A stretch of 64,000 bases of DNA from Parageobacillus sp. KH3-4 (GTDB taxonomy: Bacteria; Bacillota; Bacilli; Bacillales; Anoxybacillaceae), in assembly GCF_022846435.1 (NCBI RefSeq), contig NZ_AP025627.1, forward strand, positions 3,258,001 to 3,322,000. The letters run 5' to 3'. The position numbers and the translations under genes are program-made. The notes beneath the pieces are model-generated. The model worked only from the letters and a program-made list of their open reading frames with translations, was not told the origin of the DNA and did not search any database. Shown piece after piece: positions 10,507-20,519 of the stretch. Numbering within the stretch: the stretch's first letter is position 1; each line of letters opens with the position of its first letter.

Positions 10507-11568
10507 ATGAAACTCGGTGCCCGCATTTTTAAAACGGGAATCGCCGTTACATTAGCGCTTTTTTTGGCAACGCTATTGCACCTGCCTTCTCCTGTTTTCG
10601 CGGGGATTTCCGCAGTTTTTGCGATGCAGCCAACGATTTATCGGTCATATTTATCATTGATCGAACAGGTCCAAGCCAATATCATTGGCGCTGCATTTGC
10701 CATTATTGCCGTGCTTTTGTTCGGTCGCGATCCGTTTATTATCGGCCTTACGTTAATGATCGTTATCGCTCTTTGCTTAAAAATGCGCCTTGAGTCAACG
10801 ATATCGGTGGCATTAGTTACCGTTATCGCCATTATGGAATATACCGAAAATCAATTTATCGAATTTGCGATCATTCGTTTTTCCACTATTATGCTCGGCA
10901 TATTCGCTGCCTTTGTTGTCAACTTAATTTTTCTTCCTCCAAAATACGAAAAAAAACTATATGAGCAAATTACCGAAAACACGGAAAATATTTTAAAATG
11001 GATTCGCATCCATATAAGGCATGCGTCCGAGCATCGGATTTTAAAGGAAGATATCGAAAAAATGAAAGAAAACATTACGAAACTGGAACATCTTTATTTA
11101 ATGTATAAAGAAGAGCGCACCTATTCCCGAAAAAAGCGTTTTCAAAAATCGAGAAAACTCGTTTTATATCGGCAAATGATGATGGCTACGAACCGAGCGC
11201 TTGATACGTTAAAAATTCTTCATCGCTTTGAAAATGAGCTGTACCATATGCCCACTGAATTCCGCCAAGTAATTCGTTCACAGCTGGATAGTCTGCTTCA
11301 TTATCACGAACAAATATTGCTAAAGTTTATTGGAAAAATAAAATACCATCCTCGTACAGAAACAGCGCTGGAAACCCATCAGGGAAGAATGCGCCTAATT
11401 GAAGCGTTTTATGAACATCATCAGCAAAAAAACGAATATTACCTTTTCTCGTTGATTGGGACGATTATTGATTATAGTGAACAATTGGAACATCTGGATA
11501 AACTGATTGACAGCTTCCACCAGTATCATCACGATTCCACCTTGACCAAAAACTTAACTGATGACTGA
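10507..11568 (+). CDS. ygaE: Aromatic acid exporter family protein YgaE
   Basis: Membrane protein of the YgaE/UPF0421 group of aromatic acid exporters, 353 residues. Residues 1-145 form several membrane segments; the rest is a charged, helical cytoplasmic domain rich in Lys, Glu and His. The family is inferred to export organic acids, but the substrate has not been fixed. The ATG lies 11 bases after AAAGG, within a longer AAGGAGG stretch, behind a good promoter. As in B. subtilis, it neighbours gsaB. It ends at a terminator shared with the convergent dpp operon. Confidence 0.8.
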   Translation: MKLGARIFKTGIAVTLALFLATLLHLPSPVFAGISAVFAMQPTIYRSYLSLIEQVQANIIGAAFAIIAVLLFGRDPFIIGLTLMIVIALCLKMRLESTISVALVTVIAIMEYTENQFIEFAIIRFSTIMLGIFAAFVVNLIFLPPKYEKKLYEQITENTENILKWIRIHIRHASEHRILKEDIEKMKENITKLEHLYLMYKEERTYSRKKRFQKSRKLVLYRQMMMATNRALDTLKILHRFENELYHMPTEFRQVIRSQLDSLLHYHEQILLKFIGKIKYHPRTETALETHQGRMRLIEAFYEHHQQKNEYYLFSLIGTIIDYSEQLEHLDKLIDSFHQYHHDSTLTKNLTDD

Positions 11569-11611
11569 AAGGCTATCTCCGCTGAAGAGATAGCCTTTCA
11601 GTTAATTTTTC
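11565..11611. terminator. Bidirectional terminator between ygaE and dppC
   Basis: CTGAAAGGCTATCTC and GAGATAGCCTTTCAG form a perfect 15-base stem; T-rich tracts follow on both strands. Confidence 0.9.
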
Positions 11612-12501
11612 ATACGTGGGTCCAAAGCGTCGCGCAATCCGTCCCCCATTAAGTTAAAACCAAGTACCGTCAACATAATTGCAAGACCTGGAAAAATCAT
11701 TGTCCATGGTGCTTGTGTTAAAAAATCTTTCGAATCCGCTAACATTTTTCCCCATTCCGGATTTGGAGGCTGTGCTCCTAATCCAAGAAATCCAAGAGCA
11801 GCTGCTTCAATAATGGCTGTGGCAATTGCCAATGTTCCTTGCACGATGATCGGCGCCATACTGTTTGGCAAAATATGATGGAACAAAATGCGCATATCGC
11901 TCATCCCGATTGCTTTGGCTGCCATTATATATTCTTCTTGTTTAATACTTAATACACGCGAACGAATTAATCTCCCAAAGTTTGGAACATTAATCACCGC
12001 AATTGCAATCAACGCATTTTGCAAGGAAGGCCCGAGTACTGTAACAATACCAATGGCCAGTAAGATGCTTGGAAACGCAAGCATAATATCAAACAATCGC
12101 GAGATAATGCCATCAATCCAACGCCCGTAATACCCTGCGATAATGCCAAGCAACGAGCCAACAATAACGGAGCCGAGCACAGAGAAAAATCCAACCCATA
12201 GCGAGATTCTTGCCCCGTAAATGACACGGGAGAAAATATCTCTGCCAAAATCGTCTGTCCCAAATAAGTGTTTGGACGAAGGCGGTTGCAACCGTTGTGT
12301 TAAATTTTGCTCCGTAATGCTATACGGTGCAATCAGCGGCGCCAAAATCGCCAGCAAGATAAAAAAGATAACAATTCCCAATCCGACAAGGGCTATTCTA
12401 TTTTCTCGAAATCTTCGCCATCCTTCTCTCCACAGGGAAGCAGATTCTTCTTTTTCTTCCACGGCTTGAATCGTTGTTTGATTACGGGCTAGTTCCGCCA
12501 T
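11602..12501 (-). CDS. dppC: Dipeptide/oligopeptide ABC permease, DppC type
   Basis: Second membrane subunit of a peptide importer. 299 residues with a hydrophilic N-terminal stretch, six membrane segments and the binding-protein-dependent permease EAA region (AKAIGMSDMRILFHHILPN). The DFGRDIFSR and LGAQPPNPEWG stretches are characteristic of DppC/OppC. Translation starts at ATG after GGGGGAAAGC. It is the last gene of the five-gene operon dppD-dppF-dppA-dppB-dppC and ends at a strong bidirectional terminator. Confidence 0.92.
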   Translation of the reverse strand: MAELARNQTTIQAVEEKEESASLWREGWRRFRENRIALVGLGIVIFFILLAILAPLIAPYSITEQNLTQRLQPPSSKHLFGTDDFGRDIFSRVIYGARISLWVGFFSVLGSVIVGSLLGIIAGYYGRWIDGIISRLFDIMLAFPSILLAIGIVTVLGPSLQNALIAIAVINVPNFGRLIRSRVLSIKQEEYIMAAKAIGMSDMRILFHHILPNSMAPIIVQGTLAIATAIIEAAALGFLGLGAQPPNPEWGKMLADSKDFLTQAPWTMIFPGLAIMLTVLGFNLMGDGLRDALDPRMKN

Positions 12502-12519
12502 ATCCGCTTTCCCCCTTTA

Positions 12520-13524
12520 TCAGTTATATTTAATGCGCGGATCAATCGCTGCATATAGAAGATCTACAATTAAATTAATGAAAATAAAAATCGTCGCAAT
12601 CACTAAAATGCCAGATTGAATGACCGGATAATCACGGTATCCAATCGCATCGTAAATGTAGCGGCCGATGCCTGGCCAGCTAAAAATCGTTTCCGTCAAA
12701 ATCGCACCGCCCAGCAATAAGCCTGTCTGTAAACCTATTACCGTCAATACAGGAATAATGGCATTTTTTAACGAATGCTTGTATACGACCCAAAACATGC
12801 TTAATCCTTTTGCTCGTGCTGTACGAATATAATCCGATTTCATCACTTCGAGCATGCTGGAACGCGTAATCCGGGCAATGATCGCCATCGGAATCGTCGC
12901 CAATGCCACACTTGGCAAAATTAAGTGCTGCACGACTTGCATAAATTGTTCCGTATTTCCTTGCAGAAGTGCATCAATTAAATATAAATGAGTAATCGGC
13001 TCGATGGGATTTCGCACTTCTTCACGTCCCGATGTTGGCAGCCAATCTAATTGAATCGCAAACACCCATTGTTCCATCAACCCAAGCCAAAAAATCGGCA
13101 TGGAAACTCCAATCAGCGCTAATACCATCGCAACGTAATCAAACCATGAATTTTGAAACCAAGCACTAATAATTCCTGCATTTATCCCGATTATAACGGC
13201 GATGATCATCGCTGCGAATGAAAGTTCTAACGTCGCCGCCAAATATGGCCAAATTTCTTCTGATATGGGCGCTCCTGTTCGAATCGATTCCCCTAAATCT
13301 CCTCTCAGCAACCCTCCTAAATATTTGATGTACTGAATATACCATGGCTGATCTAACCCGAGCTCACGGGTTAATGCAGCAATCGCTTCTTTCGTTGCCT
13401 TTTGCCCTAAAATGACTTGAGCAGGGTTACCCGGAATCGCGCGAATCATGAAAAAAACGACAAGCGACATCCCTAACAATACAGGAATGACCATTAGTAT
13501 TCTCCTTACTACATAAGAAAGCAC
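12520..13524 (-). CDS. dppB: Dipeptide/oligopeptide ABC permease, DppB type
   Basis: First membrane subunit of the peptide importer, 334 residues with six membrane segments and the conserved ARTARAKGLS-type cytoplasmic loop that contacts the ATPases (here YIRTARAKGLS). I prefer the GTG at 13524, eight bases after AAGGAG; a GTG three codons upstream lies directly on that ribosome binding site. The family start (LSYVVRRILMVIPVLLG) fits this choice. Partners are dppC downstream and the ATPases DppD/DppF. Confidence 0.9.
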   Translation of the reverse strand: MLSYVVRRILMVIPVLLGMSLVVFFMIRAIPGNPAQVILGQKATKEAIAALTRELGLDQPWYIQYIKYLGGLLRGDLGESIRTGAPISEEIWPYLAATLELSFAAMIIAVIIGINAGIISAWFQNSWFDYVAMVLALIGVSMPIFWLGLMEQWVFAIQLDWLPTSGREEVRNPIEPITHLYLIDALLQGNTEQFMQVVQHLILPSVALATIPMAIIARITRSSMLEVMKSDYIRTARAKGLSMFWVVYKHSLKNAIIPVLTVIGLQTGLLLGGAILTETIFSWPGIGRYIYDAIGYRDYPVIQSGILVIATIFIFINLIVDLLYAAIDPRIKYN

Positions 13525-13554
13525 TCCTATCACTCCTTTTCATTGATTGATCAT

Positions 13555-13580
13555 AAAAAAGAGGACAGGATGCACTCCTC
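13555..13580 (-). terminator. Weak terminator between dppA and dppB
   Basis: On the minus strand GAGGA and TCCTC flank a ten-base loop, followed by TTTTTT. Partial termination here would give more binding protein than permease, as is common in such operons. Confidence 0.5.
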
Positions 13581-13595
13581 CCCCTCCACATGTTG

Positions 13596-15200
13596 TTATT
13601 CGAATTCGACTTTTGTAAATTTATCTGAACCGGTTGGATGCGGGTTATAGCCTTTAATGTTTGCTTTTCCAGCTAACAATGGCGTCGAGTGGACGAGCGG
13701 AATCCATGGGGCATCCTCTTTGATAATTTCTTGCGCTTTTTTGTAAAGTTCATTCCGTTTATTTTCATCGTTGATCGTTTGCGCTTCGACTAGAATTTTA
13801 TGAAGCTCGTCATTCGCATAATACGTATAGTTGTTGCTGCCGATGCTGTCCTTGTCTAACAGCGCGTACAAGAAGTTGTCCGCGTCGCCATTATCTCCTG
13901 TCCAGCCAAGCAAGAACGCATCTGCTTCCCCTTTCGCTGCTTTTTCTAAATATGTTGCCCATTCATACGTAACAATTTTCGCTTTTACACCAATTTTTGC
14001 AAAATTCTCTTGAATCGCTTCCGCTATTTTTTGTCCGTCCGGCATATATGGACGAGGCACCGGCATTGCCCATAGCTCCATTTCAAAACCGTTCGGATAG
14101 CCTGCTTTTGCAAGCAATTCTTTCGCCTTTTTCAAATCAAACGGATAATCTTGAATTTCATCGTTATAGCCAGGAATGCTCGGCGGCATCGGGTTTTTTG
14201 CCGGTTCCGCCTGGCCGGCGTAAAACGCGTCAATGATCGCTTTTTTGTCCACCGCATGGTTCAATGCTTGACGGACTAATTTGTTTTTCAATGGCCCTCT
14301 CGTCGCCGTCAATCCGACGTAACCAACGTTCATCGATGGACGTTTAAAAATTTTCAAATCTTTATTTCCTTCAATTTGTTTCAAATCGGTCGGATTTACA
14401 TCTTCCATTAAATCGATTTCACCTTTTAATAGCGCATTTAGGCGAGCAGAGTTATCCGGAATCGAAACAAAAATTAATTGATTGAGCTTTGGATAACCCT
14501 TTTCCCAATAATCTTTATTTTTTTCAAGGACAATGCGCTCATTTCGTTTCCATTCTTTAAAGACGAACGGACCGGTTCCAACCGGATTTTCGCCAAATTT
14601 GTCTCCGTATTTTTTTATTGCTGCCGGGCTGGCGATCGCAAACGGAGGCATTGCGATATTTTTTAAAAATGGAGCCTGCGGACGTTTCAGCACAAATTGC
14701 ACTGTGTAATCGTCCACTGCTTTCACCTCTTTGATGACATGGCTCTCATCGTTTTTATAACCTCCAAACATTGAGCCGTAATACGGGAATTGATCGGCGT
14801 TGCCGTTTGCCCAACGCTCGAAGTTAAATACGACCGCTTCTGCGTTGAAATCCGTTCCATCATGGAACTTCACACCTTTGCGGAGCTCAAATGTGTACGT
14901 CAACCCATCATCAGAAATCGTCCACTTTGTCGCTAACGCCGGTTTTATTGTTGTATCACCATCGTTATAATCTAGCAGTGTATCGAAAATGTTTTTTGTC
15001 ACCTTTAACGATTCCCCTTCAGTGACTGTAGCCGGATCAAGGGAGACGGAATCGCCGCCACGCCCATATACAAGCGTGCTGTGGGATGATGATTTTCCTT
15101 TTTCGTCGCTGCTTGTTTTTTCTGATTTACCGCAGCCGACTAGTGCCATAGACAATGCAAGCAGCAATGCAAGCAATGTCACCCATGTTTTTTTCTTCAC
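13596..15200 (-). CDS. dppA: Peptide-binding lipoprotein of the dpp importer
   Basis: Extracellular solute-binding protein (SBP family 5) that captures peptides and delivers them to DppB/DppC. 534 residues, with a lipoprotein signal peptide ending at lipobox ALVGC, so C23 is the lipidated residue, then a Ser/Lys-rich linker. The family signature is seen in the stretch around FELRKGVKFHDG. Start is GTG after AAAGGGGG. Whether the ligand is dipeptides, longer peptides or glutathione cannot be decided from the sequence. Confidence 0.9.
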   Translation of the reverse strand: MKKKTWVTLLALLLALSMALVGCGKSEKTSSDEKGKSSSHSTLVYGRGGDSVSLDPATVTEGESLKVTKNIFDTLLDYNDGDTTIKPALATKWTISDDGLTYTFELRKGVKFHDGTDFNAEAVVFNFERWANGNADQFPYYGSMFGGYKNDESHVIKEVKAVDDYTVQFVLKRPQAPFLKNIAMPPFAIASPAAIKKYGDKFGENPVGTGPFVFKEWKRNERIVLEKNKDYWEKGYPKLNQLIFVSIPDNSARLNALLKGEIDLMEDVNPTDLKQIEGNKDLKIFKRPSMNVGYVGLTATRGPLKNKLVRQALNHAVDKKAIIDAFYAGQAEPAKNPMPPSIPGYNDEIQDYPFDLKKAKELLAKAGYPNGFEMELWAMPVPRPYMPDGQKIAEAIQENFAKIGVKAKIVTYEWATYLEKAAKGEADAFLLGWTGDNGDADNFLYALLDKDSIGSNNYTYYANDELHKILVEAQTINDENKRNELYKKAQEIIKEDAPWIPLVHSTPLLAGKANIKGYNPHPTGSDKFTKVEFE

Positions 15201-15253
15201 TATAAGTTCCCCCTTTAGATTGTATTTTTATCATTTCGTTGCTTGCCGGTGTG

Positions 15254-16219
15254 CTAATAAAGATGGCAAGCAACGTAATGACCTTGTTCTATTTCTTTCA
15301 TCTCCGGCCGCTTTTGCTTGCAAATGTCCATGCAAGCGCTGCAACGAGTATGGAATGCGCACCCTTGCGGCGGATTCGCAGGATTTGGCAAATCACCTGA
15401 TAACAGCTGACTTTTCTCCTTATATTCGGGGTCTGGAATCGGAACAGCGGAAAGCAGCGCTTTCGTATACGGATGTTTCGGCGATTTATATAATTGATTG
15501 CTATCTGCCAATTCGACTAGACGTCCTAAATACATTACACCGACGCGGTCACTAACATGACGGACAACTCCTAAATCATGGGCAATAAAAATATATGTAA
15601 GTCCAAATTCTTTTTGTAGATCTTTTAGTAAATTTAATACTTGCGCTTGAATAGACACATCAAGCGCCGATACTGGCTCGTCAGCAATAATCAGCTTTGG
15701 ATTGGTCATTAACGCTCTTGCAATGCCGATGCGCTGCCGCTGTCCGCCGCTAAATTGATGCGGATACCGCTTCGCGTGATAACGCCCAAGCCCGACAACT
15801 TCGAGCATTTCTTGCACGCGCCTTTTTCTTTCCTCTTTCGCTCCTATTCCATGAACCACAAGCGGCTCTTCCAAAATCTTTTCAACTGTATGTCGTGGAT
15901 TCAACGATGCGAAAGGATCTTGGAAAATCATTTGCATATCGCGCCGCATTTTCCGCAATTCCGATTTAGACAGCTTTGTCACTTCTTTCCCTTCGAATGC
16001 AATCGAACCTTCTGTCGGCTCAATTAAACGGAGAAGCATCCGGCCTGTCGTTGATTTGCCGCAGCCGCTTTCCCCGACGATACCGAGCGTCTCTCCTTTG
16101 TAAACGGTAAATGTGACATCATCGACCGCTTTCACTTCACCGATTTTTTTGCCAAATACTCCTCCCGTAATCGGAAAATACTTTTTAATCCCTTTCACTT
16201 GCAACAGCGGTTCGCTCAC
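15254..16219 (-). CDS. dppF: Peptide ABC transporter ATPase, DppF type
   Basis: One of two ATPases of the importer. 321 residues from the GTG nine bases after AGGAGG; the open frame extends to 16501 but that part only overlaps dppD and has no start signal. Motifs are Walker A GESGCGKST, signature FSGGQRQR, Walker B LIIADEP, and the C-terminal oligopeptide-transporter domain with HPYTKALL and a Cys cluster (CAFHTRCSACMDIC) likely to bind an iron-sulfur centre. It overlaps the end of dppD by 35 bases. Confidence 0.92.
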   Translation of the reverse strand: MSEPLLQVKGIKKYFPITGGVFGKKIGEVKAVDDVTFTVYKGETLGIVGESGCGKSTTGRMLLRLIEPTEGSIAFEGKEVTKLSKSELRKMRRDMQMIFQDPFASLNPRHTVEKILEEPLVVHGIGAKEERKRRVQEMLEVVGLGRYHAKRYPHQFSGGQRQRIGIARALMTNPKLIIADEPVSALDVSIQAQVLNLLKDLQKEFGLTYIFIAHDLGVVRHVSDRVGVMYLGRLVELADSNQLYKSPKHPYTKALLSAVPIPDPEYKEKSQLLSGDLPNPANPPQGCAFHTRCSACMDICKQKRPEMKEIEQGHYVACHLY

Positions 16220-17210
16220 GATTTCGTTCCTCCTCTCCAAGCAACAAAAAACAGCGAACACGGTGCCCGCATTCTCCCGTCTTATATAATTCTGGATCTT
16301 CGCGGAAACAACGGTCAAACACATATTCGCACCTTGCGGCGAAACGGCAGCCTTGCCGAACTGACCCTGGTTTTGGCACATTTCCTGGAATGGAATATAA
16401 CCGCTCCTTTTTTGCTCGAATATCCGGCACAGATTGAATAAGTCCGATTGTGTATGGATGTTTTGGGTTTTTAAAAATCGTCCGCACATCGCCTTCTTCA
16501 ATAATTTTTCCTGAATACATGACGATCACACGGTCGCATATTTCGGCGACTACCCCCAAATCGTGCGTAATCATCATGATCGAGGTACGGAAGTTTTTAT
16601 TCAGTTCCTTCATTAACGCTAAAATTTGCGCCTGAATCGTCACATCGAGCGCCGTTGTAGGCTCATCAGCAATTAATAATGAAGGATTGCACACCATCGC
16701 CATCGCAATCATCACGCGCTGGCGCATCCCTCCGGAGAGCTGGTGCGGATATTCATCGACAATCTGTTCTGCGCGCGGCAAACCGACCAGCTTTAACATC
16801 TCAATAGCCCGCTTTCTTGCTTGCTTTTTGCTCATTTTTGTATGTATGCGAATCGCTTCGACTAGCTGGTTTCCAATTGTAAATAACGGATTTAACGAGG
16901 TCATCGGTTCTTGGAAAATCATCGCAATTTCATTGCCGCGAATTTGTTTCATCCGCTTTTCCGTAGCATGAACGAGATTTTCGCCTTTGAAGATAATGTC
17001 GCCATCAACGATGCGCCCGGTTCCTTTTGGCAATAAGCCCATAATCGACAGCGAGGTGACGCTTTTTCCGCATCCCGATTCCCCTACGACTCCCAAAATT
17101 TCCCCTTCGTTTATATAAAAATCAACGCCATCAACAGCAGGAATTTCGCCATCATCCGTAAAAAAAGATATTTTCAGTCCTTTTATTTCCAATAATCGTT
17201 CATCTGCCAT
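16185..17210 (-). CDS. dppD: Peptide ABC transporter ATPase, DppD type
   Basis: First gene of the dpp operon and partner ATPase of DppF. 341 residues with Walker A GESGCGKSVTS, signature LSGGMRQRV, Walker B LLIADEPTTALD, and the C-terminal HPYTIGL motif with Cys-containing segment (CRFAARCEYVFDRC). ATG follows AGGAGGTGAAATA. An AT-rich stretch of about 130 bases upstream probably carries the promoter. Confidence 0.92.
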   Translation of the reverse strand: MADERLLEIKGLKISFFTDDGEIPAVDGVDFYINEGEILGVVGESGCGKSVTSLSIMGLLPKGTGRIVDGDIIFKGENLVHATEKRMKQIRGNEIAMIFQEPMTSLNPLFTIGNQLVEAIRIHTKMSKKQARKRAIEMLKLVGLPRAEQIVDEYPHQLSGGMRQRVMIAMAMVCNPSLLIADEPTTALDVTIQAQILALMKELNKNFRTSIMMITHDLGVVAEICDRVIVMYSGKIIEEGDVRTIFKNPKHPYTIGLIQSVPDIRAKKERLYSIPGNVPKPGSVRQGCRFAARCEYVFDRCFREDPELYKTGECGHRVRCFLLLGEEERNRERTAVASERD

Positions 17211-17355
17211 TATTTCACCTCCTGTTTCTATCTAAAATAATTAACATAATATTTAGTTTTTTATTATTTTTATAAAAATTATGCCATTAAAATTCTAATA
17301 AAACAATAAAATATTGTAAAAAATCAGAATTATCTAAATAAAAAACAATAATATA

Positions 17356-17386
17356 AAAACGGTCCTGGCCGCTGGCAAGACCGTTT
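17356..17386 (-). terminator. Terminator after ygaD
   Basis: AAAACGGTC pairs with GACCGTTTT, the inner part forming a further GCC/GGC stem; T-rich tract on the minus strand follows. Confidence 0.85.
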
Positions 17387-17442
17387 TCGGCTCTTATTTT
17401 CCATAATATAAATACAAATATTTTCCTTTTTTCATCTTTTCA

Positions 17443-19197
17443 TCATTGAGTGTAGTTTAATTGTTGAATCGTAAATAAATGATAATATTGTCCTTTTTTC
17501 GCCATTAATTCGTCATGTGTGCCGCTTTCGACGACCATGCCATCTTCAATAAGAAAAATGCGGTCCGCGTGGGTAATCGTTGACAGACGGTGGGCGACGA
17601 TAAAAGTCGTCCGGTTTTTTGCGAGCCGCTCGAGCGCCTCTTGAATGTAATGCTCGCTTTCGAGATCGAGCGCCGATGTCGCTTCGTCAAAAATAAGGAG
17701 GGGTGGATTTTTCAGAAAGACTCGCGCGATGGCGATTCGCTGTTTTTGACCGCCGGATAGTTTGATGCCGCGTTCTCCGACTTTCGTATCATATCCGTCC
17801 GGCAAGTTCATAATAAAATCGTGAGCGTTGGCGGCTTTTGCGGCAGCAATCACTTCCTCGTCCGTCGCATCAGGTTTTCCAAGCAAAATATTTTCCTTCA
17901 CCGAATCGCTAAACAAAAAACTATCCTGGAACACAATCCCGATTTTATCGCGCAGACTGCGGACGCGCATATCGCGGATATCGACTCCATCTAATAAGAT
18001 TCGCCCCTCTGTCACATCGTAAAACCGCGGGATAAGGCTTACCAACGTTGATTTTCCGCCGCCGCTCATGCCGACAAGGGCGATCGTTTCTCCCGCTTTT
18101 ACGGAAAACGAAATATCGCGAAGCACAGGAGGCTCGTTTTTATTGTAGGCAAACGTGACGTTTTCAAACACAATATCCCCTTTTACTTCTTTACAGTCAA
18201 CGGCATTTGGCGCATCGACGATGTCATATGTTTCGTCCAAAAATTCAAACATCCGATCCATCGAAGCGAACGACTGCGTTAATGTCGTCGATGAGTTCAC
18301 GAGGCGGCGCAGCGGGCTATAAAGCCGATCGATATAACCGACGAAAGCGACCATCGTTCCAACGGTAATATGGCCAAGCAATACTTGGTAGCCAGCATAG
18401 CCAATCACGATAATCGGGGCAATATCCGTCACTGTGTTCACGACGGAAAACGACTTTGCGTTCCAGCTCGTATGCATGAGCGCCTTTGTTAAAAAATTAT
18501 TGTTTTGCTCGGAAAACCGCTTCTGTTCCTCTTCCTCGATCGCGAAGCTTTTCATGACCGGCATTCCTTGTATCCGTTCGTGCAAGTACGCTTGCAATTC
18601 CGCCAGCGCTTGGGAACGCATTCTCGTCCGCTGCCGCAGGCGCCCGAAAAAATATTTGACGGAAAACGCGTAAAGCGGCAGTGTACTAATGGAAATAAGC
18701 GTCAGTTTTATGTCCATCTTGATCATAATGACAAGTGCAATAATAATCGTCGTCATATCTAACCAAAGGTTCATCAGCCCAGTAATAATAAAATCTTTTG
18801 TTTGTTCCACGTCATTAATGACGCGCGAAATAATTTCCCCCGTGCGATGATTCGCGTAATAAGTAAAGCTTAGCTTTTGCATATGCGTAAATAAACGGTT
18901 GCGAATGTCATACAGCACTTTGCTCGCCGTCCATTGCGCAAAATATTGCCGATAATATTCGACAATTGGACGAATAATAACGAAAATCACTAACATGACA
19001 GCGATAGACCACCAAAGTCGCTCTATCTTAACGGACATCGGCAGCTTCGTATTTCCAATAATTTCATCGACTACATATTTTAATAGCAGCGGAATGAGGA
19101 GCGGAATCGCAAACTTAATAATACCGATGATCATTGTTGCGACAATATACCATTTATACGGCCCTACAAATTTCATATAGCGGCGAATATTCGTCAT
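17443..19197 (-). CDS. ygaD: ABC exporter half-transporter YgaD
   Basis: Type IV ABC exporter with fused membrane and ATPase domains, 584 residues, working as a homodimer or heterodimer. Six membrane segments lie in residues 1-320; the ATPase has Walker [10 protein letters not shown], signature LSGGQKQR and Walker [13 protein letters not shown]. The start is the ATG after AAGGAGGATCTGTCC ([10 protein letters not shown]); a frame extension upstream is not supported. B. subtilis YgaD sits in the same place next to ygaC. Substrate unknown, possibly lipids or drugs. Confidence 0.88.
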   Translation of the reverse strand: MTNIRRYMKFVGPYKWYIVATMIIGIIKFAIPLLIPLLLKYVVDEIIGNTKLPMSVKIERLWWSIAVMLVIFVIIRPIVEYYRQYFAQWTASKVLYDIRNRLFTHMQKLSFTYYANHRTGEIISRVINDVEQTKDFIITGLMNLWLDMTTIIIALVIMIKMDIKLTLISISTLPLYAFSVKYFFGRLRQRTRMRSQALAELQAYLHERIQGMPVMKSFAIEEEEQKRFSEQNNNFLTKALMHTSWNAKSFSVVNTVTDIAPIIVIGYAGYQVLLGHITVGTMVAFVGYIDRLYSPLRRLVNSSTTLTQSFASMDRMFEFLDETYDIVDAPNAVDCKEVKGDIVFENVTFAYNKNEPPVLRDISFSVKAGETIALVGMSGGGKSTLVSLIPRFYDVTEGRILLDGVDIRDMRVRSLRDKIGIVFQDSFLFSDSVKENILLGKPDATDEEVIAAAKAANAHDFIMNLPDGYDTKVGERGIKLSGGQKQRIAIARVFLKNPPLLIFDEATSALDLESEHYIQEALERLAKNRTTFIVAHRLSTITHADRIFLIEDGMVVESGTHDELMAKKGQYYHLFTIQQLNYTQ

Positions 19198-19221
19198 GGA
19201 CAGATCCTCCTTAAAAGCAGA

Positions 19222-19255
19222 AAAACCTGTTTGCGGCAACGAACAGGCTTTTTTG
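19222..19255 (-). terminator. Terminator after ygaC
   Basis: GCCTGTTCG pairs with the CAAACAGG arm around a short loop on the minus strand, followed by TTTTTC. Confidence 0.8.
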
Positions 19256-19267
19256 CTTCTCCCTTAT

Positions 19268-19804
19268 TCACTTTCGGAGCGAAAGAAATTTTTCATACCA
19301 CGTATCAATAAAATCCGGCGCAAACGGACCTTTTCGTTCATGAATCCAACTGACCAACTTTTTCACATTATTTTTTAAAATTCGGTCGATGACGTCTGGA
19401 TAGTTCATTTCTTTACGGTGTCGTTCATATTCATCCTCATCAAGAAGAACGTATGTCATGTCAGGAAACACTTTAACATCCAAATCATAATCAATATATT
19501 TCAACGCTTCCTCATCCCATACAAATGGAGAGCTCAAATTGCAATAATAATAAATGCCATCTTCCCGAATCATGCCGATAATGTTAAACCAATGTTTTGC
19601 GTGAAAAAAACAAATTGCCGGCTCGCGCGTTATCCATGTCCGGCCATCCGCTTCCGTCACCACCGTTTTATCATTCGCTCCGATAATATATGCAGACGTT
19701 CCTTTCAGCACGATCGACTCTTCCCATACTCGGTGAATCATTCCGTTATGTTTATAACTATGAATTTGAATAATTTCTCCTTCTGCAGGATACCCTGTCA
19801 TCAT
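19268..19804 (-). CDS. ygaC: Nucleoside tri-/diphosphate phosphatase, DUF402 (YgaC)
   Basis: Cytoplasmic DUF402-family protein of 178 residues; members (NtdP) hydrolyse nucleoside tri- and diphosphates with divalent metal. The family core is visible from [19 protein letters not shown] to [26 protein letters not shown], with the acidic residues that would hold the metal. Start is uncertain between two adjacent ATG codons (19804 or 19801) after AGGGAGA. Synteny ygaB-ygaC-ygaD is conserved with B. subtilis. Confidence 0.88.
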   Translation of the reverse strand: MMTGYPAEGEIIQIHSYKHNGMIHRVWEESIVLKGTSAYIIGANDKTVVTEADGRTWITREPAICFFHAKHWFNIIGMIREDGIYYYCNLSSPFVWDEEALKYIDYDLDVKVFPDMTYVLLDEDEYERHRKEMNYPDVIDRILKNNVKKLVSWIHERKGPFAPDFIDTWYEKFLSLRK

Positions 19805-19865
19805 TCTCCCTACTTTCCTCTGGGAACTTCTCTTTTTTTATTATAACGATTGAAAATGCAAATGA

Positions 19866-19905
19866 AAATAAAAGAGAGCCATCTTAACGTGTTGAAGATG
19901 GCTCG
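19866..19905 (-). terminator. Terminator overlapping the ygaB stop
   Basis: GAGCCATCTT and AAGATGGCTC form a ten-base stem, then TCTTTTATTTTC on the minus strand. Confidence 0.85.
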
Positions 19906-20180
19906 CGCGTGTGACGGCGCTCGTTTTGATACGAAAGAATCACTTCTTCCGTTTGTTTTTCAAACATTTTTTGAATTTCCTTTAACTGCCGTTTCATCTG
20001 GCGGATTTCTTCTTGAATGGATTGGAGCTTCGCTTCTTGTTGCAGTTCGATCAATTGTTTTTCAATCGCTTGACAGCGCTCGATTTCCGAATGCAAAAAT
20101 AAAAGCTTGTCCATCGTTTTCAGCTGCTCGTTCACCAAATGTTCAAACAGATCCACGCTCTTTTTCTCCCTTCTCTCCAT
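19884..20180 (-). CDS. ygaB: YgaB family coiled-coil protein
   Basis: Small 98-residue protein of unknown function. The sequence is almost entirely charged heptad-rich helix (residues 10-85), predicted to form a coiled coil; it has no membrane segment or signal. Position between ygaC and sspE identifies it as YgaB. Upstream, on the same strand, lies the structured region described separately. Confidence 0.75.
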   Translation of the reverse strand: MERREKKSVDLFEHLVNEQLKTMDKLLFLHSEIERCQAIEKQLIELQQEAKLQSIQEEIRQMKRQLKEIQKMFEKQTEEVILSYQNERRHTREPSSTR

Positions 20181-20264
20181 TATGCTTATTACATTCGGGA
20201 AGGGAAGAAAAATTTCCTTTGACTATATATGTAAAGTTATGATAGCTTTTGTCGATAAAAGAAG

Positions 20265-20487
20265 GACGGCGAGCCCTTTTCCGAGAAATCATTTCCCTCA
20301 ATATCGTACAAGCATGGGAAAAAATACTTACGAAGAATCGGCTCGCCGTCTCCTCGTTTTTTGTCGAGCCTCGGACGCCATCGGCTCGCGACGCTTCGGT
20401 TTCGCTATGACAGCAAAGCCCTCTAGCGCGTGCCGCGGAGCCAGGGATGGCAACGTTTCGCCATTGCCCACAACAGGACGTGGGCAG
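20265..20487 (-). ncRNA. GC-rich multi-hairpin RNA candidate between sspE and ygaB
   Basis: The 340-base gap holds no plausible gene but six ordered hairpins, read here on the minus strand: 20486-20465 (TGCCCAC/GTGGGCA), 20464-20447 (ATGGC/GCCAT, directly stacked), 20446-20419 (CCCT/AGGG with inner GCG/CGC), 20418-20400, 20388-20365 (CGAGCC/GGCTCG), and an eleven-base closing stem GACGGCGAGCC (20265-20275 with 20340-20350). GC content is clearly above the surroundings, a hallmark of structured RNA in AT-leaning thermophiles. The layout recalls stand-alone HEARO/omega-type RNAs that guide IscB nucleases; this is a guess from memory and no iscB is nearby. Confidence 0.45.
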
Positions 20488-20519
20488 TTTTTAGGCGAAG
20501 TCAGTCGTCCTCCGCTACG

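Noticed and set aside
16220-16501. N-terminal extension of dppF
   Set aside because: It lies inside dppD in another frame; the GTG at 16219 has a perfect ribosome binding site and gives the family start.
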